Below, piece after piece: positions 19,553-30,176 of a DNA stretch of 64,000 nt. Source of the stretch: Kitasatospora herbaricolor (GTDB taxonomy: Bacteria > Actinomycetota > Actinomycetes > Streptomycetales > Streptomycetaceae); contig NZ_JAUSVA010000002.1 in NCBI RefSeq assembly GCF_030813695.1, forward strand, positions 3,782,001 to 3,846,000. The letters run 5' to 3'. Each line of letters starts with the position of its first letter. Position 1 is the stretch's first letter. The translations under genes were made by a program, and so were the position numbers. The notes beneath the pieces were generated by a model. It was not told the origin of the DNA and searched no databases. It saw nothing but the letters and a program-made list of their open reading frames with translations.

Positions 19553-20164
19553 TCAGCGGACCAGACCCCACCTGAATCCCAGGGCCACCGCGTGCGCGCG
19601 GTCCGAGGCGCCGAGCTTCTTGAACAGCCGCCGGGCGTGCGTCTTGACGGTGTCCTCGGAGAGGAAGAGCTCCCGGCCGATCTCCGCGTTGCTGCGGCCG
19701 TGGCTCATGCCCTCCAGTACCTGGATCTCACGCGCCGTCAGCGTCGGCGCCGCACCCATGTCGGGGCTGCGCAGCCGGCGCGGGGCGAGCCGCCAGGTCG
19801 GGTCGGCGAGGGCCTGGGTGACGGTGGCCCGCAGTTCGGCGCGCGAGGCGTCCTTGTGCAGGTACCCGCGCGCCCCGGCCGCCACCGCGAGGGCGACGCC
19901 GTCGAGGTCCTCGGCGACGGTGAGCATGATGATGCGCGCGCCCGGGTCGGCGGACAGCAGTCGCCGCACCGTCTCGACGCCGCCGAGTCCGGGCATCCGG
20001 ACGTCCATCAGGACGAGGTCGGAGCGGTCGGCCACCCAGCGGCGGAGGACCTCCTCACCGTTCGTCGCGGTGGTGACCCGGTCGACACCGGGTACGGTCG
20101 CGACCGCGCGGCGAAGCGCCTCGCGGGCGAGCGGGGAATCGTCGCAAACGAGAACGGAAGTCAT
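19553..20164 (-). CDS. bldM: Developmental response regulator BldM
   Basis: A 203-residue NarL/LuxR-type response regulator required for aerial hyphae formation and sporulation in Streptomyces; the sequence matches BldM as I know it almost residue for residue. The receiver domain (1-120) keeps Asp8/Asp9, Asp54 in LMDVRMPG, Thr82 and Lys104. The LuxR helix-turn-helix is at about 140-200 ([20 protein letters not shown] and onward). BldM is an orphan regulator with no neighbouring kinase, and published work describes action as a homodimer or as a heterodimer with WhiI. The ATG is preceded by GGAGG. It is divergent from whiD across a 553-bp control region. Confidence 0.97.
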   Translation of the reverse strand: MTSVLVCDDSPLAREALRRAVATVPGVDRVTTATNGEEVLRRWVADRSDLVLMDVRMPGLGGVETVRRLLSADPGARIIMLTVAEDLDGVALAVAAGARGYLHKDASRAELRATVTQALADPTWRLAPRRLRSPDMGAAPTLTAREIQVLEGMSHGRSNAEIGRELFLSEDTVKTHARRLFKKLGASDRAHAVALGFRWGLVR

Positions 20165-20717
20165 GACCGTCCTCCGTTGCTGATCCGCGTCACGTTGAGC
20201 CTCCTGGCTGGTACGAATCTCTCCGACACGGCCGATTGGCGTCAGACCTCGTGCTGATCGCCGGTTCTCCCCGCGATCGTTCCCGACGTCCGGCGCCCGC
20301 TAACCGCCTCCGCACATCCAACGACCGTCACTCGAATGAGTTACGGCCTTCAGGGCCATCTCCACCACTGTACGTGGCCAACCCATTACGGATCAGCCGC
20401 ATCGCGGGGCGCGCGCCGCACTTTTCTGCAGCTGGTGCGCGGTCGGCGCGCGACGCGCACGCCGGTACGGGCCCGCTCGCCCGTACCGGCCACTCGATTG
20501 CCACGTCCCTGCCCGCCAAACCACATGCCCACTTTGCCCGTTTTTATAGCTTTTGTACGGTCATTGACTGTTGTGCCACTCTGTGGGTGACTTGTCCATG
20601 AGGTTGCCTTAAGTCATATTTCCAGGTGTCCACACCAGCGCACCGAAGCCCCGCCGAGCCGAGCCGAGCGATCCCCGGGCCGGCGCGGGGCCGACGAGCC
20701 CTTGAAGGGAATGAGCC
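20165..20717. promoter_or_regulatory. bldM-whiD divergent control region
   Basis: A 553-bp spacer between the two divergent starts with no coding potential. The whiD-proximal part (about 20535-20630) is markedly AT-rich for this genome and contains TTGACT at 20564-20569, although I see no good -10 at the right distance. Promoters for both developmental genes must lie here. Confidence 0.65.
20328..20339. promoter_or_regulatory. BldM-like palindromic site
   Basis: TCACTCGAATGA is a 12-bp near-perfect palindrome (one mismatched pair) resembling the TCAC...GTGA sites described for BldM homodimers. It lies about 165 bp upstream of the bldM start, consistent with autoregulation or control of whiD. 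This is motif resemblance only. Confidence 0.35.
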
Positions 20718-21044
20718 ATGGCAGATTTTTCCCGCCTCCCCGGCCCCAACGCGGACCTTTGGGACTGGCAGCTCTCCGCCGCCTGCCGAGGCGTGGACAG
20801 TTCGCTCTTCTTCCACCCGGAGGGCGAGCGCGGCGCCGCGCGCAGTTCGCGCGAGGCCAGCGCCAAGGAGGTCTGCATGCGCTGCCCGGTACGCACCGAG
20901 TGCGCGGCCCACGCCCTGGCGGTCCGTGAGCCGTACGGCGTGTGGGGCGGCCTGACCGAGGACGAACGCGAGGAGATGATGGGCCGTTCGCGCAACCGCC
21001 TGGTCGAGGTCCCGCTGACCATGCCCTCGGGAGTACGACGCTAG
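20718..21044 (+). CDS. whiD: WhiB-family sporulation protein WhiD
   Basis: A 108-residue [4Fe-4S] WhiB-like protein needed for late sporulation in Streptomyces. The four cluster ligands are Cys23, Cys53, Cys56 and Cys62 (CMRCPVRTEC), and the family turn GVWGG follows at about 77-81. The N-terminus MADFSRLPGPNADLWDWQL matches WhiD closely, and the pairing with divergent bldM is the Streptomyces arrangement. Wbl proteins act by binding region 4 of the principal sigma factor. The basic C-terminal tail is short. GAAGGGA precedes the ATG, and a hairpin terminator begins 16 bp after the stop. Confidence 0.97.
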   Translation: MADFSRLPGPNADLWDWQLSAACRGVDSSLFFHPEGERGAARSSREASAKEVCMRCPVRTECAAHALAVREPYGVWGGLTEDEREEMMGRSRNRLVEVPLTMPSGVRR

Positions 21045-21060
21045 AAGAACGACACACCGG

Positions 21061-21084
21061 CCGTGAAGAAACGTTTCTTCACGG
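21061..21084 (+). terminator. Intrinsic terminator of whiD
   Basis: A perfect 24-bp palindrome (12-bp arms, with an AAGAAAC/GTTTCTT core) is followed by TTTCC, just after the whiD stop. Confidence 0.75.
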
Positions 21085-21622
21085 TTTCCATGGCGCCCGG
21101 ACCGGCACCCACCGTGCCGCCGGCCGGTAGCCACGGCGCACCGGAGCACCCGGGCCGGCCACCACCGGACCCGGCCGCGCGACACCCTCCGCGCGGGACG
21201 GCCGAGCCGCAGGACGGAGCCGCACCGCAGGACGGAGCCGCACCGCCGAGCGACGAAGCGAAGCGCCATCGGCGGACAGGCGCCCCGGAGAACCGGCGCG
21301 GACCTGCCGGAGACCTTGCCGGAGACCTCCCGGCCCACCGGCCCCGGCCGCGAGCGCCCGCCGGACGACCGCGGTCCAGGACCGCCTCGCAGCCGCCCAG
21401 GCAGCCGGCCTGACGGATCGTCCCCGGCCCCCGTCGCCGCCGCACCCGCCCCTCCCCGCCGCTTGCCCACGGCGCCCACCTGCTCAGCCGGCCGGGCCAC
21501 CCCTGCCGCCGGCCCGCACCGCCCCGACGGGCGCACCCGCCGGACGTACCTCGCCCGGGCGCGGCCCGCCCGGAGCACCGCCGCCCGCCGGCCGGCCCGG
21601 CAGCCAGGGTCGGCGGCCGGGG
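21085..21622. other. Non-coding GC-rich spacer with an 18-bp duplication
   Basis: 538 bp between convergent whiD and the LysR gene. Frames through it are Pro/Arg/Gly-rich and lack starts. It contains an exact tandem duplication of 18 bp (21207-21224 and 21225-21242). I see no gene. Confidence 0.55.
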
Positions 21623-22624
21623 TCAGCGGCCGGCCGCGGTGCCCGCCAGCCGGTCGAGCATCAGGGCCACCGCCGGCACCTCGGCGAGGTCAGGCAGGGT
21701 CAGCGCCACCACCTGGCGCAGCGCCGGTTCACCCGAGGCGGCCCGCACCTGGACGGCCGACACGCCCTCCTGGCGCACCGAGTCCAGCGCGAGCCCCGGC
21801 AGCACCGCCACCCCGAGGCCGGCCGCGACCAGGCCGACCACCGCCGGGTAGTCGTCGGTGGCGAAGTCGATCCTCGGCTCGAAGCCCGCGCCCGCGCAGA
21901 GCTCCACCAGGTGGCCCCGGCACTGCGGGCAGCCGGCGATCCACTGCTCCCCGGCGAGTTCCGCCAGGTCCACCGGCGCGCCGCCGGACCGGCCGGCCAG
22001 CGGGTGGCCGGCCGGCAGCAGGCCGACCAGCGGATCGTCCAGCAGCGGCCGGACCACCAGGTCGGACCAGTCGTTGGCGGCCGCCGCGGCCGCCGCCTCC
22101 AGGGTCGCCTCGGCGCGCGCCTCGCGCGGGGTGCTGTGCGGGGAGGGGACGGCCAGGCCGCCCTGCGAGTCGGGGTAGCGGAAGGCCAGCGCGACCTCGC
22201 ACTCGCCGCCGCGCAGCATCGCCAGCGACTCGGTCGGCTCCGCCTCGACCAGCGACACCCGGACCCCGGGGTGGCTGGCGCGCAGCCGGGCGACGGCGGG
22301 CGGCACCAGCGTGGAGCTGGCGGTCGGGAAGGACACCAGTCGCACCCGCCCGGCCCGCAGGCCGGCGATGGCGGCGACCTCCTCCTCGGCGGCCGACAGC
22401 CCGGCCAGGATCCCGTTGGCGTGCTTGAGCAGCACCCGGCCGGCCTCGCTGAGCTGCATGCCCCGGCCGGCCCGGACCACCAGCGGGGTGTCCACGGACT
22501 TCTCCAGGGCCTTCATCTGCTGGCTGATGGCGGGCTGGGTGCAGCCCAGCTCGCGGGCGGCGGCGGAGAAGGAGCCGGTGCGGGCGACGGCACGCAGGAC
22601 GCGCAGGTGGCGGGCCTCGATCAT
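21623..22624 (-). CDS. LysR-family transcriptional regulator
   Basis: A 333-residue LysR regulator. The N-terminal winged helix-turn-helix (about 1-60) reads HLRVLRAVARTGSFSAAARE then LGCTQPAISQQMKALEK, and an inducer-binding domain follows from about residue 90 (GRVRLVSFPTASSTLVPPAV). A CPQC sequence sits in the effector domain. The ligand and targets are unknown. No divergent partner exists, because the upstream neighbour is groEL on the same strand. The ATG at 22624 has no properly spaced ribosome binding site and may be leaderless. Confidence 0.9.
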   Translation of the reverse strand: MIEARHLRVLRAVARTGSFSAAARELGCTQPAISQQMKALEKSVDTPLVVRAGRGMQLSEAGRVLLKHANGILAGLSAAEEEVAAIAGLRAGRVRLVSFPTASSTLVPPAVARLRASHPGVRVSLVEAEPTESLAMLRGGECEVALAFRYPDSQGGLAVPSPHSTPREARAEATLEAAAAAAANDWSDLVVRPLLDDPLVGLLPAGHPLAGRSGGAPVDLAELAGEQWIAGCPQCRGHLVELCAGAGFEPRIDFATDDYPAVVGLVAAGLGVAVLPGLALDSVRQEGVSAVQVRAASGEPALRQVVALTLPDLAEVPAVALMLDRLAGTAAGR

Positions 22625-22630
22625 GCCTCA

Positions 22631-22636
22631 GTTATA
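22631..22636 (-). promoter_or_regulatory. Possible leaderless -10 of the LysR gene
   Basis: TATAAC occupies -12 to -7 from the ATG on the minus strand. It matches the -10 consensus except for the final base, and the only purine run downstream is too close to the ATG to serve in ribosome binding. Confidence 0.35.
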
Positions 22637-22696
22637 AGGCATTCTTTGTTGCTCGCAAAATTCTTGTGATATGTGGTTGAACATTGGAACAGCACG

Positions 22697-22739
22697 CCGG
22701 AGGCCCGGCCGCGCCCTGAGGGCGCGGCCGGGCCTCCGG
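22697..22739 (-). terminator. Terminator of groEL
   Basis: A perfect 20-bp stem (22697-22716 with 22720-22739) with a 3-nt loop begins 13 bp after the groEL stop codon. Confidence 0.8.
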
Positions 22740-22752
22740 TCACCGTGAGGTG

Positions 22753-24882
<2,130 letters not shown>

Positions 24883-24901
24883 TCAGACACGCTTCACCGT
24901 G

Positions 24902-24929
24902 TTAGCACTCACCCGGTGGGGAGTGCCAG
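24902..24929. promoter_or_regulatory. Second, imperfect CIRCE operator
   Basis: TTAGCACTC and GAGTGCCAG arms are separated by 10 bp instead of the usual 9. It lies just downstream of the groES -10, over the expected transcription start. Confidence 0.7.
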
Positions 24930-24934
24930 GACTG

Positions 24935-24963
24935 ACCATAGGCCGCGGTTAGCACTCAGTCAA
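24935..24963 (-). promoter_or_regulatory. groES promoter
   Basis: On the minus strand TTGACT (24958-24963) and TATGGT (24935-24940) are separated by exactly 17 bp. The -35 lies inside the upstream CIRCE element, so a bound repressor would block polymerase. Confidence 0.85.
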
Positions 24964-24975
24964 CCAGAGTGCCAA
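24949..24975. promoter_or_regulatory. CIRCE operator (HrcA site)
   Basis: TTAGCACTC-N9-GAGTGCCAA, one base from the perfect CIRCE consensus, overlapping the groES -35 box. Confidence 0.9.
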
Positions 24976-25229
24976 CGGCGCGGCCGGAAGATTCTCGGAG
25001 TCGCAAGCCCGTACGGATCGGCCGGGTGCGGACCGCCGGTCCGGCGAGGGCCTGCAGCGCGTCCCCGGACCCCCGCTCCGCACCCACCCGCGTCACCGCA
25101 CCGGCCCGGCGGGGTCGGGCGCCGGTCGAGCCGCCGGTGTCCAACACCCCGCCGCCCTTCCCTCCGACCGCCGCCCCCGTCGCCGCCCCGAGCTCCCGCC
25201 ACCCCGCCCCGAGCGGCGAGAATGGGCGG

Positions 25230-26405
25230 GTGGAGACCGAGAACCTGCAGGCCCTGCTGACCCCCGAGGGGCAGTCGCTGCTCGCCGAGCTGCGTTGCTA
25301 CGCGCCCGGCGACGAGCTGACGCTGGCCACCCGGCTGCGCCGCGACCACCCGGCGGAGCTGGTCTCCGCCGCGCTGGGCCAGGCCCGGCTGCGGCAACGG
25401 GCGCGGGCCAAGTTCGGCGACGACGCGGACCTGATGTACTTCACGCCGAACGGCGTCGAGCAGTCCACCCGGCGCAGCGTGGCCGAGTGGCGGGCGAAGC
25501 GCTTCGCCGCGCTGGGCGTGCGGCGGCTGGCCGACCTGTGCTGCGGGATCGGCGGGGACGCCGTGGCGCTGGCCCGGCAGGGGATCTTCGTCCTCGCGGT
25601 CGACCGCGACCCGGCCGCCTGCGCGGCGGCCCGGGCGAACGCGGCGGCGCTGGGCCTGGCCGAGCTGATCGAGGTGCGCTGCGCGGACGTCACCGAGGTG
25701 GACGTGACGGGCTTCGACGCGGTGTTCACCGACCCCGCGCGGCGCACCACCAAGGGCAGGGTCTTCGACCCCGAGGCGTACTCGCCGCCGCTGTCCTGGG
25801 CGATCGAGGCGGCCCGGCGGACGCCCTTCGGCGCGCTGAAGATCGCCCCGGGCATCCCGCACGAGCTGGTCCCCGAGGACGCCGAGGCCGAGTGGGTCTC
25901 CGACCACGGCGACGTCAAGGAGGCGGTGCTCTGGTTCGGCACCGGGGCAGGGCAGCCGCACCGGGCGACCCTGCTGCCGCACGACCGCACGCTGGCCGGC
26001 GGCACCCTGCCGGACCCGCCGGCCGGGCCGGTCGGGCGCTACCTCTACGAGCCGGACGGCGCGGTGATCCGGGCCCACCTGGTCGCCGAGGTGGCCGGGC
26101 AGGTGGACGGCCGGCTGATCGACCCGATGATCGCCTACCTGACCTCGGACCAGCTGGTGGCCACCCCGTACGCGCACGCCTACGAGCTCACCGACGTCCT
26201 GCCGTTCAACGTGAAGAAGCTCAGGGCGCTGCTGCGCGAACGCGGCGTCGGCACCGTGGTGATCAAGAAGCGCGGCCTCTCCATGACCCCGGAGGAGCTG
26301 CGGCAGAAGCTGAAGCCCCAGGGGCCGGCGACCGCGACCGTCATCCTGTCCCGGGTCGGCGACGGGCACCTGATGATGATCGGCCGGCCGGCCGCCGGCG
26401 GGTAG
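25230..26405 (+). CDS. Class I SAM-dependent methyltransferase with THUMP-like C-terminus
   Basis: A 391-residue protein. The SAM-binding motif I is LADLCCGIGGDAVALARQG (about 100-118) with the acidic VDRDP at the end of strand 2. A catalytic-type TDPARR follows, resembling the DPxR motif seen in RNA methyltransferase-like proteins. The C-terminal part (about 310-385: DVLPFNVKKLRALLRERGVG, VVIKKRGLSM) looks like the THUMP-like domain, which suggests an RNA substrate. The start is the GTG at 25230; the open frame extends upstream across the CIRCE region but no plausible start exists there. It is divergent from groES. The exact substrate is unknown. Confidence 0.8.
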   Translation: METENLQALLTPEGQSLLAELRCYAPGDELTLATRLRRDHPAELVSAALGQARLRQRARAKFGDDADLMYFTPNGVEQSTRRSVAEWRAKRFAALGVRRLADLCCGIGGDAVALARQGIFVLAVDRDPAACAAARANAAALGLAELIEVRCADVTEVDVTGFDAVFTDPARRTTKGRVFDPEAYSPPLSWAIEAARRTPFGALKIAPGIPHELVPEDAEAEWVSDHGDVKEAVLWFGTGAGQPHRATLLPHDRTLAGGTLPDPPAGPVGRYLYEPDGAVIRAHLVAEVAGQVDGRLIDPMIAYLTSDQLVATPYAHAYELTDVLPFNVKKLRALLRERGVGTVVIKKRGLSMTPEELRQKLKPQGPATATVILSRVGDGHLMMIGRPAAGG

Positions 26406-26446
26406 CAAGGGCGGCACGGGCCCGCCCCGCCCGGCCGGCCCGCCGG

Positions 26447-27343
26447 CTACGCCGGTGGCTTGATGTAGTCCTCCAGGCGGGCCACCGCGAAGCCCTGCTC
26501 CTGGATCCGGGCGAGCAGCTCGCCGAACATCTGGGTCATCGTCTCGCCCTTGAGGTCCTTGGGGCCCCGGAAGTGGGCGAGGATGATGTCGCCGGGCTTC
26601 AGCTTCTTGTCGGCCGCCTGGTACTGCATGTCGTGGATCTGCATCGACTCCCGCCAGAGCACGATCGCCCTGGGCCCGCACTGCTGGACCGCCGTGTTGA
26701 GCGCGGGGGTGTGGGCGCCGTCGCCGTACGGCGGGCGGAACAGCATCGGGGCCACGCCGTACTGCTGGGTGAGCGCGGCCTGCGCGTCGCACACCTCGGA
26801 CTTCTGGACCTCGGCCGGCTTGGTGCTCATCGCCGGATGGTCGGTGGTGTGGTTGTGGATGTGGTTGCCGAGGGCCTTCAACGGCTTGAAATAGCCGTAG
26901 TCGTTCTTGACGATGTCGCGGGTCAGGAACATCGAGACCGGCACCTTGAGGTCGGTGAGCATCTCGACGAACTTCGGGTCCTTCTCGGCGCCGTCGTCGA
27001 GGGTGACGAAGACGACCTTGTCGGAGGTCGGGACTTCGCTGAAGACCGGCACCGCGCCGGTGGCGGTGAGCTTCAGCGGCTTGTCCGCGGGCGGCGCCGG
27101 GGCGGGCGGCAGTGGCTTCAGGTTCCACTTCGCCCAGACCGCGACGGCCGCGTCGGCGGCCGGCGAGGCCGGGTCGCCACGGGTCGGCGCCGGCGGCCGG
27201 GAGGCGGCCGGCGAGCCCGCTCCGGTGGCCGGCGGGCCGCTCGGCACCTCGGGGGCGGCGCTCCCGCAGCCGGCCACCAGCGCGGTCAGCGCCAGCGCCC
27301 CCGCCGCGTACGTCCTCGTCCTGTTCCAGCCGTACCGCTCCAC
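26447..27343 (-). CDS. Polysaccharide deacetylase lipoprotein (NodB domain)
   Basis: A 298-residue exported lipoprotein. The signal peptide ends in lipobox LVAGC, with Cys26 as the lipidation site. A Pro/Ala-rich spacer leads to a NodB-type deacetylase domain from about residue 108: motif 1 TLDDG (Asp116/Asp117), metal ligands His165 and His169 in HTTDHP, and motif 3 RPPYG. All key residues are present, so it is probably an active peptidoglycan or polysaccharide N-deacetylase on the outer face of the membrane. It starts at GTG. It converges with the methyltransferase gene upstream of it in the window, with only 41 bp between stops. Confidence 0.88.
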   Translation of the reverse strand: MERYGWNRTRTYAAGALALTALVAGCGSAAPEVPSGPPATGAGSPAASRPPAPTRGDPASPAADAAVAVWAKWNLKPLPPAPAPPADKPLKLTATGAVPVFSEVPTSDKVVFVTLDDGAEKDPKFVEMLTDLKVPVSMFLTRDIVKNDYGYFKPLKALGNHIHNHTTDHPAMSTKPAEVQKSEVCDAQAALTQQYGVAPMLFRPPYGDGAHTPALNTAVQQCGPRAIVLWRESMQIHDMQYQAADKKLKPGDIILAHFRGPKDLKGETMTQMFGELLARIQEQGFAVARLEDYIKPPA

Positions 27344-27422
27344 CGCGCCGTGCCCCCCAGATCGTTCAGCAGACTCCCAGGAAGCACGCTACCGGCCGGC
27401 GACCGGTTCCCCCCGCAGGGCG

Positions 27423-27683
27423 CTACTCGACGTGTTGGCTGGTGAACTCCCAGCGGTGGACCGGCCGGGCGAGCAGGTCCGCGGGCGGGTCGGCGACCGC
27501 CACCGGGGCCCCCTCCCACCAGGTGATCAGCAGCACCCGGCCGCCCGGCGCGGCGAGCACCTCGGCCCGGACCGGGCCCGCGGAGCCGCGCAGCGCGGGC
27601 AGCGCGGTGCCGTGCACCCAGGCGGCCAGCTCGGCGGCCCGGCCGTCGGCCGCCCGGGCCTCCCACATCGCGGCGACGGTCAC
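27423..27683 (-). CDS. Small conserved-type protein coupled to tsaD
   Basis: An 86-residue protein reading [20 protein letters not shown] onward and rich in Ala and Trp. The GTG start overlaps the tsaD stop codon in a GTGA arrangement, so translation is coupled. The size and the TWWEGAP...[11 protein letters not shown] end suggest a small ferredoxin-like fold of the antibiotic biosynthesis monooxygenase (ABM) type, but no catalytic residues can be named. The function is unknown; its place at the end of the tsaB-rimI-tsaD operon may be incidental. Confidence 0.65.
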   Translation of the reverse strand: MTVAAMWEARAADGRAAELAAWVHGTALPALRGSAGPVRAEVLAAPGGRVLLITWWEGAPVAVADPPADLLARPVHRWEFTSQHVE

Positions 27684-28816
27684 CGGCCGCCGCCGAGCGC
27701 CCGGTAGGCCTGGCCGTGGACGTCGCCGTGCAGGTCGGCCTGCTGCCCGCCCTGCCCGCCGCCGGCCGGTCCGGCCGCGGGCACGTGCACCTCGGTGACC
27801 GGCAGCGAGGAGTCCGCGGAGAGGTCGGCGGAGGACGGCGTACGGCCCCGCCAGACCATCTCGGACCCGAGCGCGGCGACCATCGCGCCGTTGTCGGTGC
27901 ACAGGCCCGGACGCGGCACCCGCAGCCGGATGCCGGCCTTGTCGCAGCGCTGCTGGGCCATCTCGCGCAGCCGCGAGTTGGCGGCCACGCCGCCGCCGAT
28001 CATCAGGTGGTCCACGCCGCTGTCCTTGCAGGCCTTGACGGCCTTGCGGGTCAGCACGTCGGTGACCGCCTCCTGGAAGGAGGCCGCGACGTCCGCGACC
28101 GGGACGTCCTCGCCGGCCCGGCGCTTCGCCTCGACCCAGCGGGCCACGGCGGTCTTCAGGCCGGAGAAGGAGAAGTCGTACGCCGGGTCCTTCGCGCCGC
28201 TCAGCCCGCGCGGGAAGGCGATCGCCTTCGGGTCGCCCTCGCGGGCCATCCGGTCGACCACCGGGCCGCCGGGGAACCCGAGGCCGAGCACCCGCGCGAC
28301 CTTGTCGAAGGCCTCGCCGGCCGCGTCGTCGATGGTCGCGCCGAGCGGGCGGACGTCGCTGGTGATGTCCTCGCTGAGCAGCAGCGAGGAGTGCCCGCCG
28401 GAGACCAGCAGGGCCATCGTGGGCGAGGGCAGCCGGCCGTGCTCCAGCTGGTCCACGCAGATGTGCGAGGCGAGGTGGTTGACCCCGTACAGCGGCTTGT
28501 CCAGCGCCCAGGCGTAGGCCTTCGCGGCACTGACCCCGACCAGCAGGGCGCCCGCCAGGCCGGGCCCGGCGGTGACGGCGATGCCGTCCAGGTCGGAGGC
28601 CTTGACGCCGGCCGTGTCCAGCGCCCGCTGGATGGTCGGGACCATCGCCTCCAGGTGCGCGCGGCTGGCGATCTCGGGCACCACGCCGCCGAAGCGGGCG
28701 TGGTCGTTGACGCTGGAGGCGACGGCGTCGGCGAGCAGGGTGGTACCGCGGACGATGCCTACGCCGGTCTCGTCGCAGGAGGTCTCGATGCCGAGGACGA
28801 GCGGTTCGTCAGCCAT
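27680..28816 (-). CDS. tsaD: tRNA N6-adenosine threonylcarbamoyltransferase TsaD
   Basis: Transfers the threonylcarbamoyl group to A37 of ANN-decoding tRNAs (t6A), acting with TsaB and TsaE. The 378-residue protein has the ASKHA fold with ETSCDETG at the N-terminus, metal ligands His114 and His118 in NHLASHI, the phosphate loop VSGGHSSL and [12 protein letters not shown] Gly/Gln-rich C-terminal tail of about 40 residues (from HVPAAGP) goes beyond the usual end. It overlaps rimI by 8 bp upstream and the 86-residue gene by 4 bp downstream. Confidence 0.97.
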   Translation of the reverse strand: MADEPLVLGIETSCDETGVGIVRGTTLLADAVASSVNDHARFGGVVPEIASRAHLEAMVPTIQRALDTAGVKASDLDGIAVTAGPGLAGALLVGVSAAKAYAWALDKPLYGVNHLASHICVDQLEHGRLPSPTMALLVSGGHSSLLLSEDITSDVRPLGATIDDAAGEAFDKVARVLGLGFPGGPVVDRMAREGDPKAIAFPRGLSGAKDPAYDFSFSGLKTAVARWVEAKRRAGEDVPVADVAASFQEAVTDVLTRKAVKACKDSGVDHLMIGGGVAANSRLREMAQQRCDKAGIRLRVPRPGLCTDNGAMVAALGSEMVWRGRTPSSADLSADSSLPVTEVHVPAAGPAGGGQGGQQADLHGDVHGQAYRALGGGR

Positions 28817-29348
28817 GGCGGGGGTCCTTCATCACGTCGGTCTTCGGATCGGTGCTCGGGTGGTCGAGGCGCATCACCAGCGCGTCCACGTCGGCGGGCT
28901 GGTAGTAGCCGCGCCGGATGCCGACCGGCTCGAACCCGAAACGCTCGTACAGGCGCTGGGCGCGCGGGTTGTCCACCCGCACCTCCAGCAGCAGTTCGGT
29001 GCAGCCGCGCCGGGCGGACTCCCGGATCAGGTCGGCGAGCAGCACGGCGCCGAGGCCGGCGCCCTGCAGCGGCTCGTCGACGGCGATGGTCTGCACGTCG
29101 CCCTCGCCGGCCACCACCATCAGGCCGGCGTAGCCGGCCACGGCGCCGTCGGGGGTGGTGGCGACGGTGTAGTGGCGGGTACCGCCGGGGTGGGTCTCGG
29201 CCAGCTCGGACCAGTACATGCCGGTGGACCAGGCGTCCTCGGGGAAGAGCCGCAGTTCCAGTTCCATCACCGGGGCGATGTCCCACCAGCGCATGGGTCG
29301 CAGGGTGGTCCCGCCGGGGCCGGCGGCGCCGTTCGGGCCGGGGGTCAC
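28809..29348 (-). CDS. rimI: Ribosomal protein S18 alanine N-acetyltransferase RimI
   Basis: A GNAT acetyltransferase (179 aa) of the RimI type. Acetyl-CoA binding is seen at [11 protein letters not shown] (Q/RxxGxG/A), preceded by VQTIAVDE, and the [20 protein letters not shown] segment is typical. It probably acetylates the N-terminus of S18 or other proteins. The GTG start overlaps the tsaB stop (GTGA). The first about 17 residues are poorly conserved in character, so translation could begin at the Met in RPMRWWDI. Confidence 0.92.
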   Translation of the reverse strand: MTPGPNGAAGPGGTTLRPMRWWDIAPVMELELRLFPEDAWSTGMYWSELAETHPGGTRHYTVATTPDGAVAGYAGLMVVAGEGDVQTIAVDEPLQGAGLGAVLLADLIRESARRGCTELLLEVRVDNPRAQRLYERFGFEPVGIRRGYYQPADVDALVMRLDHPSTDPKTDVMKDPRHG

Positions 29349-29998
29349 GCCGGGAGCACCGCCTTGTACCCGGCGGGGACCTGCGCGTCGGGGCGCCGCA
29401 GGTACAGCGGGACGCAGGGCAGCAGCTCCCGCCCGGCGGCCAGCTCGGCGGCGGCGAAGGCGGCCAGCGCGCCGGCCGACACGTGCTCGGGGCCGGTCGC
29501 GCCCGGGAAACCGTCCGGGTAGAGCAGCGCGCCGGCGCCGACCGAGCGCGGGCCGGGCGTCAGCTCGGCCGGGCGGTCCACCGCCGGGCCGGCGGTCCGG
29601 GCGCCGTCGGCGTCGTACGAGGCCCAGTAGACCTCCTTGCGGCGCGCGTCGGTGGCGACGGTGAACGGCCCGGCGAGGCCCTCGGCGCGAGCCTGGTGGG
29701 CGATCGCGTCGAGGGTGCAGACGCCGTGCACGGGCAGGCCGAGCGCGTGGCCGAGCGCGGCGGCGGTGACCAGGCCGACCCGCAGGCCGGTGTACGGGCC
29801 GGGCCCGACGCCCACCACGACGCCGGTCAGCCGGTGCTTGTCGACGCCGGCCTCCCGCAGCACCTGGTCGACGGCGGGCAGGAGCAGCTCACCGTGGCGT
29901 CTGGCGTCGACCGTGAAGGTCTCGGCGAGGACGGCCGTGCCGTCGTGGACGGCCGCGGTGACGGCGGGGGTTGCGGTGTCGAACGCGAGCAGCAGCAC
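29345..29998 (-). CDS. tsaB: tRNA threonylcarbamoyladenosine synthesis protein TsaB
   Basis: The non-catalytic partner of TsaD in t6A formation (217 aa). It has the half-ASKHA fold with LLLAFDTATPAVTAAV at the N-terminus and the conserved GVGPGPYTGLRVG. It starts at GTG at 29998 and heads the operon tsaB-rimI-tsaD-86-aa gene, in which each gene overlaps the next by a few bases. tsaE lies about 1.2 kb upstream, separated by two unrelated small genes. Confidence 0.95.
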   Translation of the reverse strand: MLLLAFDTATPAVTAAVHDGTAVLAETFTVDARRHGELLLPAVDQVLREAGVDKHRLTGVVVGVGPGPYTGLRVGLVTAAALGHALGLPVHGVCTLDAIAHQARAEGLAGPFTVATDARRKEVYWASYDADGARTAGPAVDRPAELTPGPRSVGAGALLYPDGFPGATGPEHVSAGALAAFAAAELAAGRELLPCVPLYLRRPDAQVPAGYKAVLPA

Positions 29999-30176
29999 GG
30001 GTCCAGGTTAGTTGGTCCCGCGGGTCGGCCTCCGTCGGTCCCGCGGGTCGGTCCTCGTCGCTCCCGCCGGCCGGATTTCCGTGCCAGGACGGAACACACG
30101 TCCGGATCGGTGCGGGCGCGCCCGGCGGACCTGGCACGATTGGGGCCGACGGTTCCGGACAGCGGTGGGAGCACAC

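Noticed and set aside
21063..21413. 116-codon frame starting MKKRFF after whiD
   Set aside because: Its start is inside the whiD terminator palindrome and the product is Pro/Arg-rich low complexity with an 18-bp repeat.
20544..21578. Long minus-strand frame opposite whiD
   Set aside because: Antisense shadow; whiD on the plus strand is certain.
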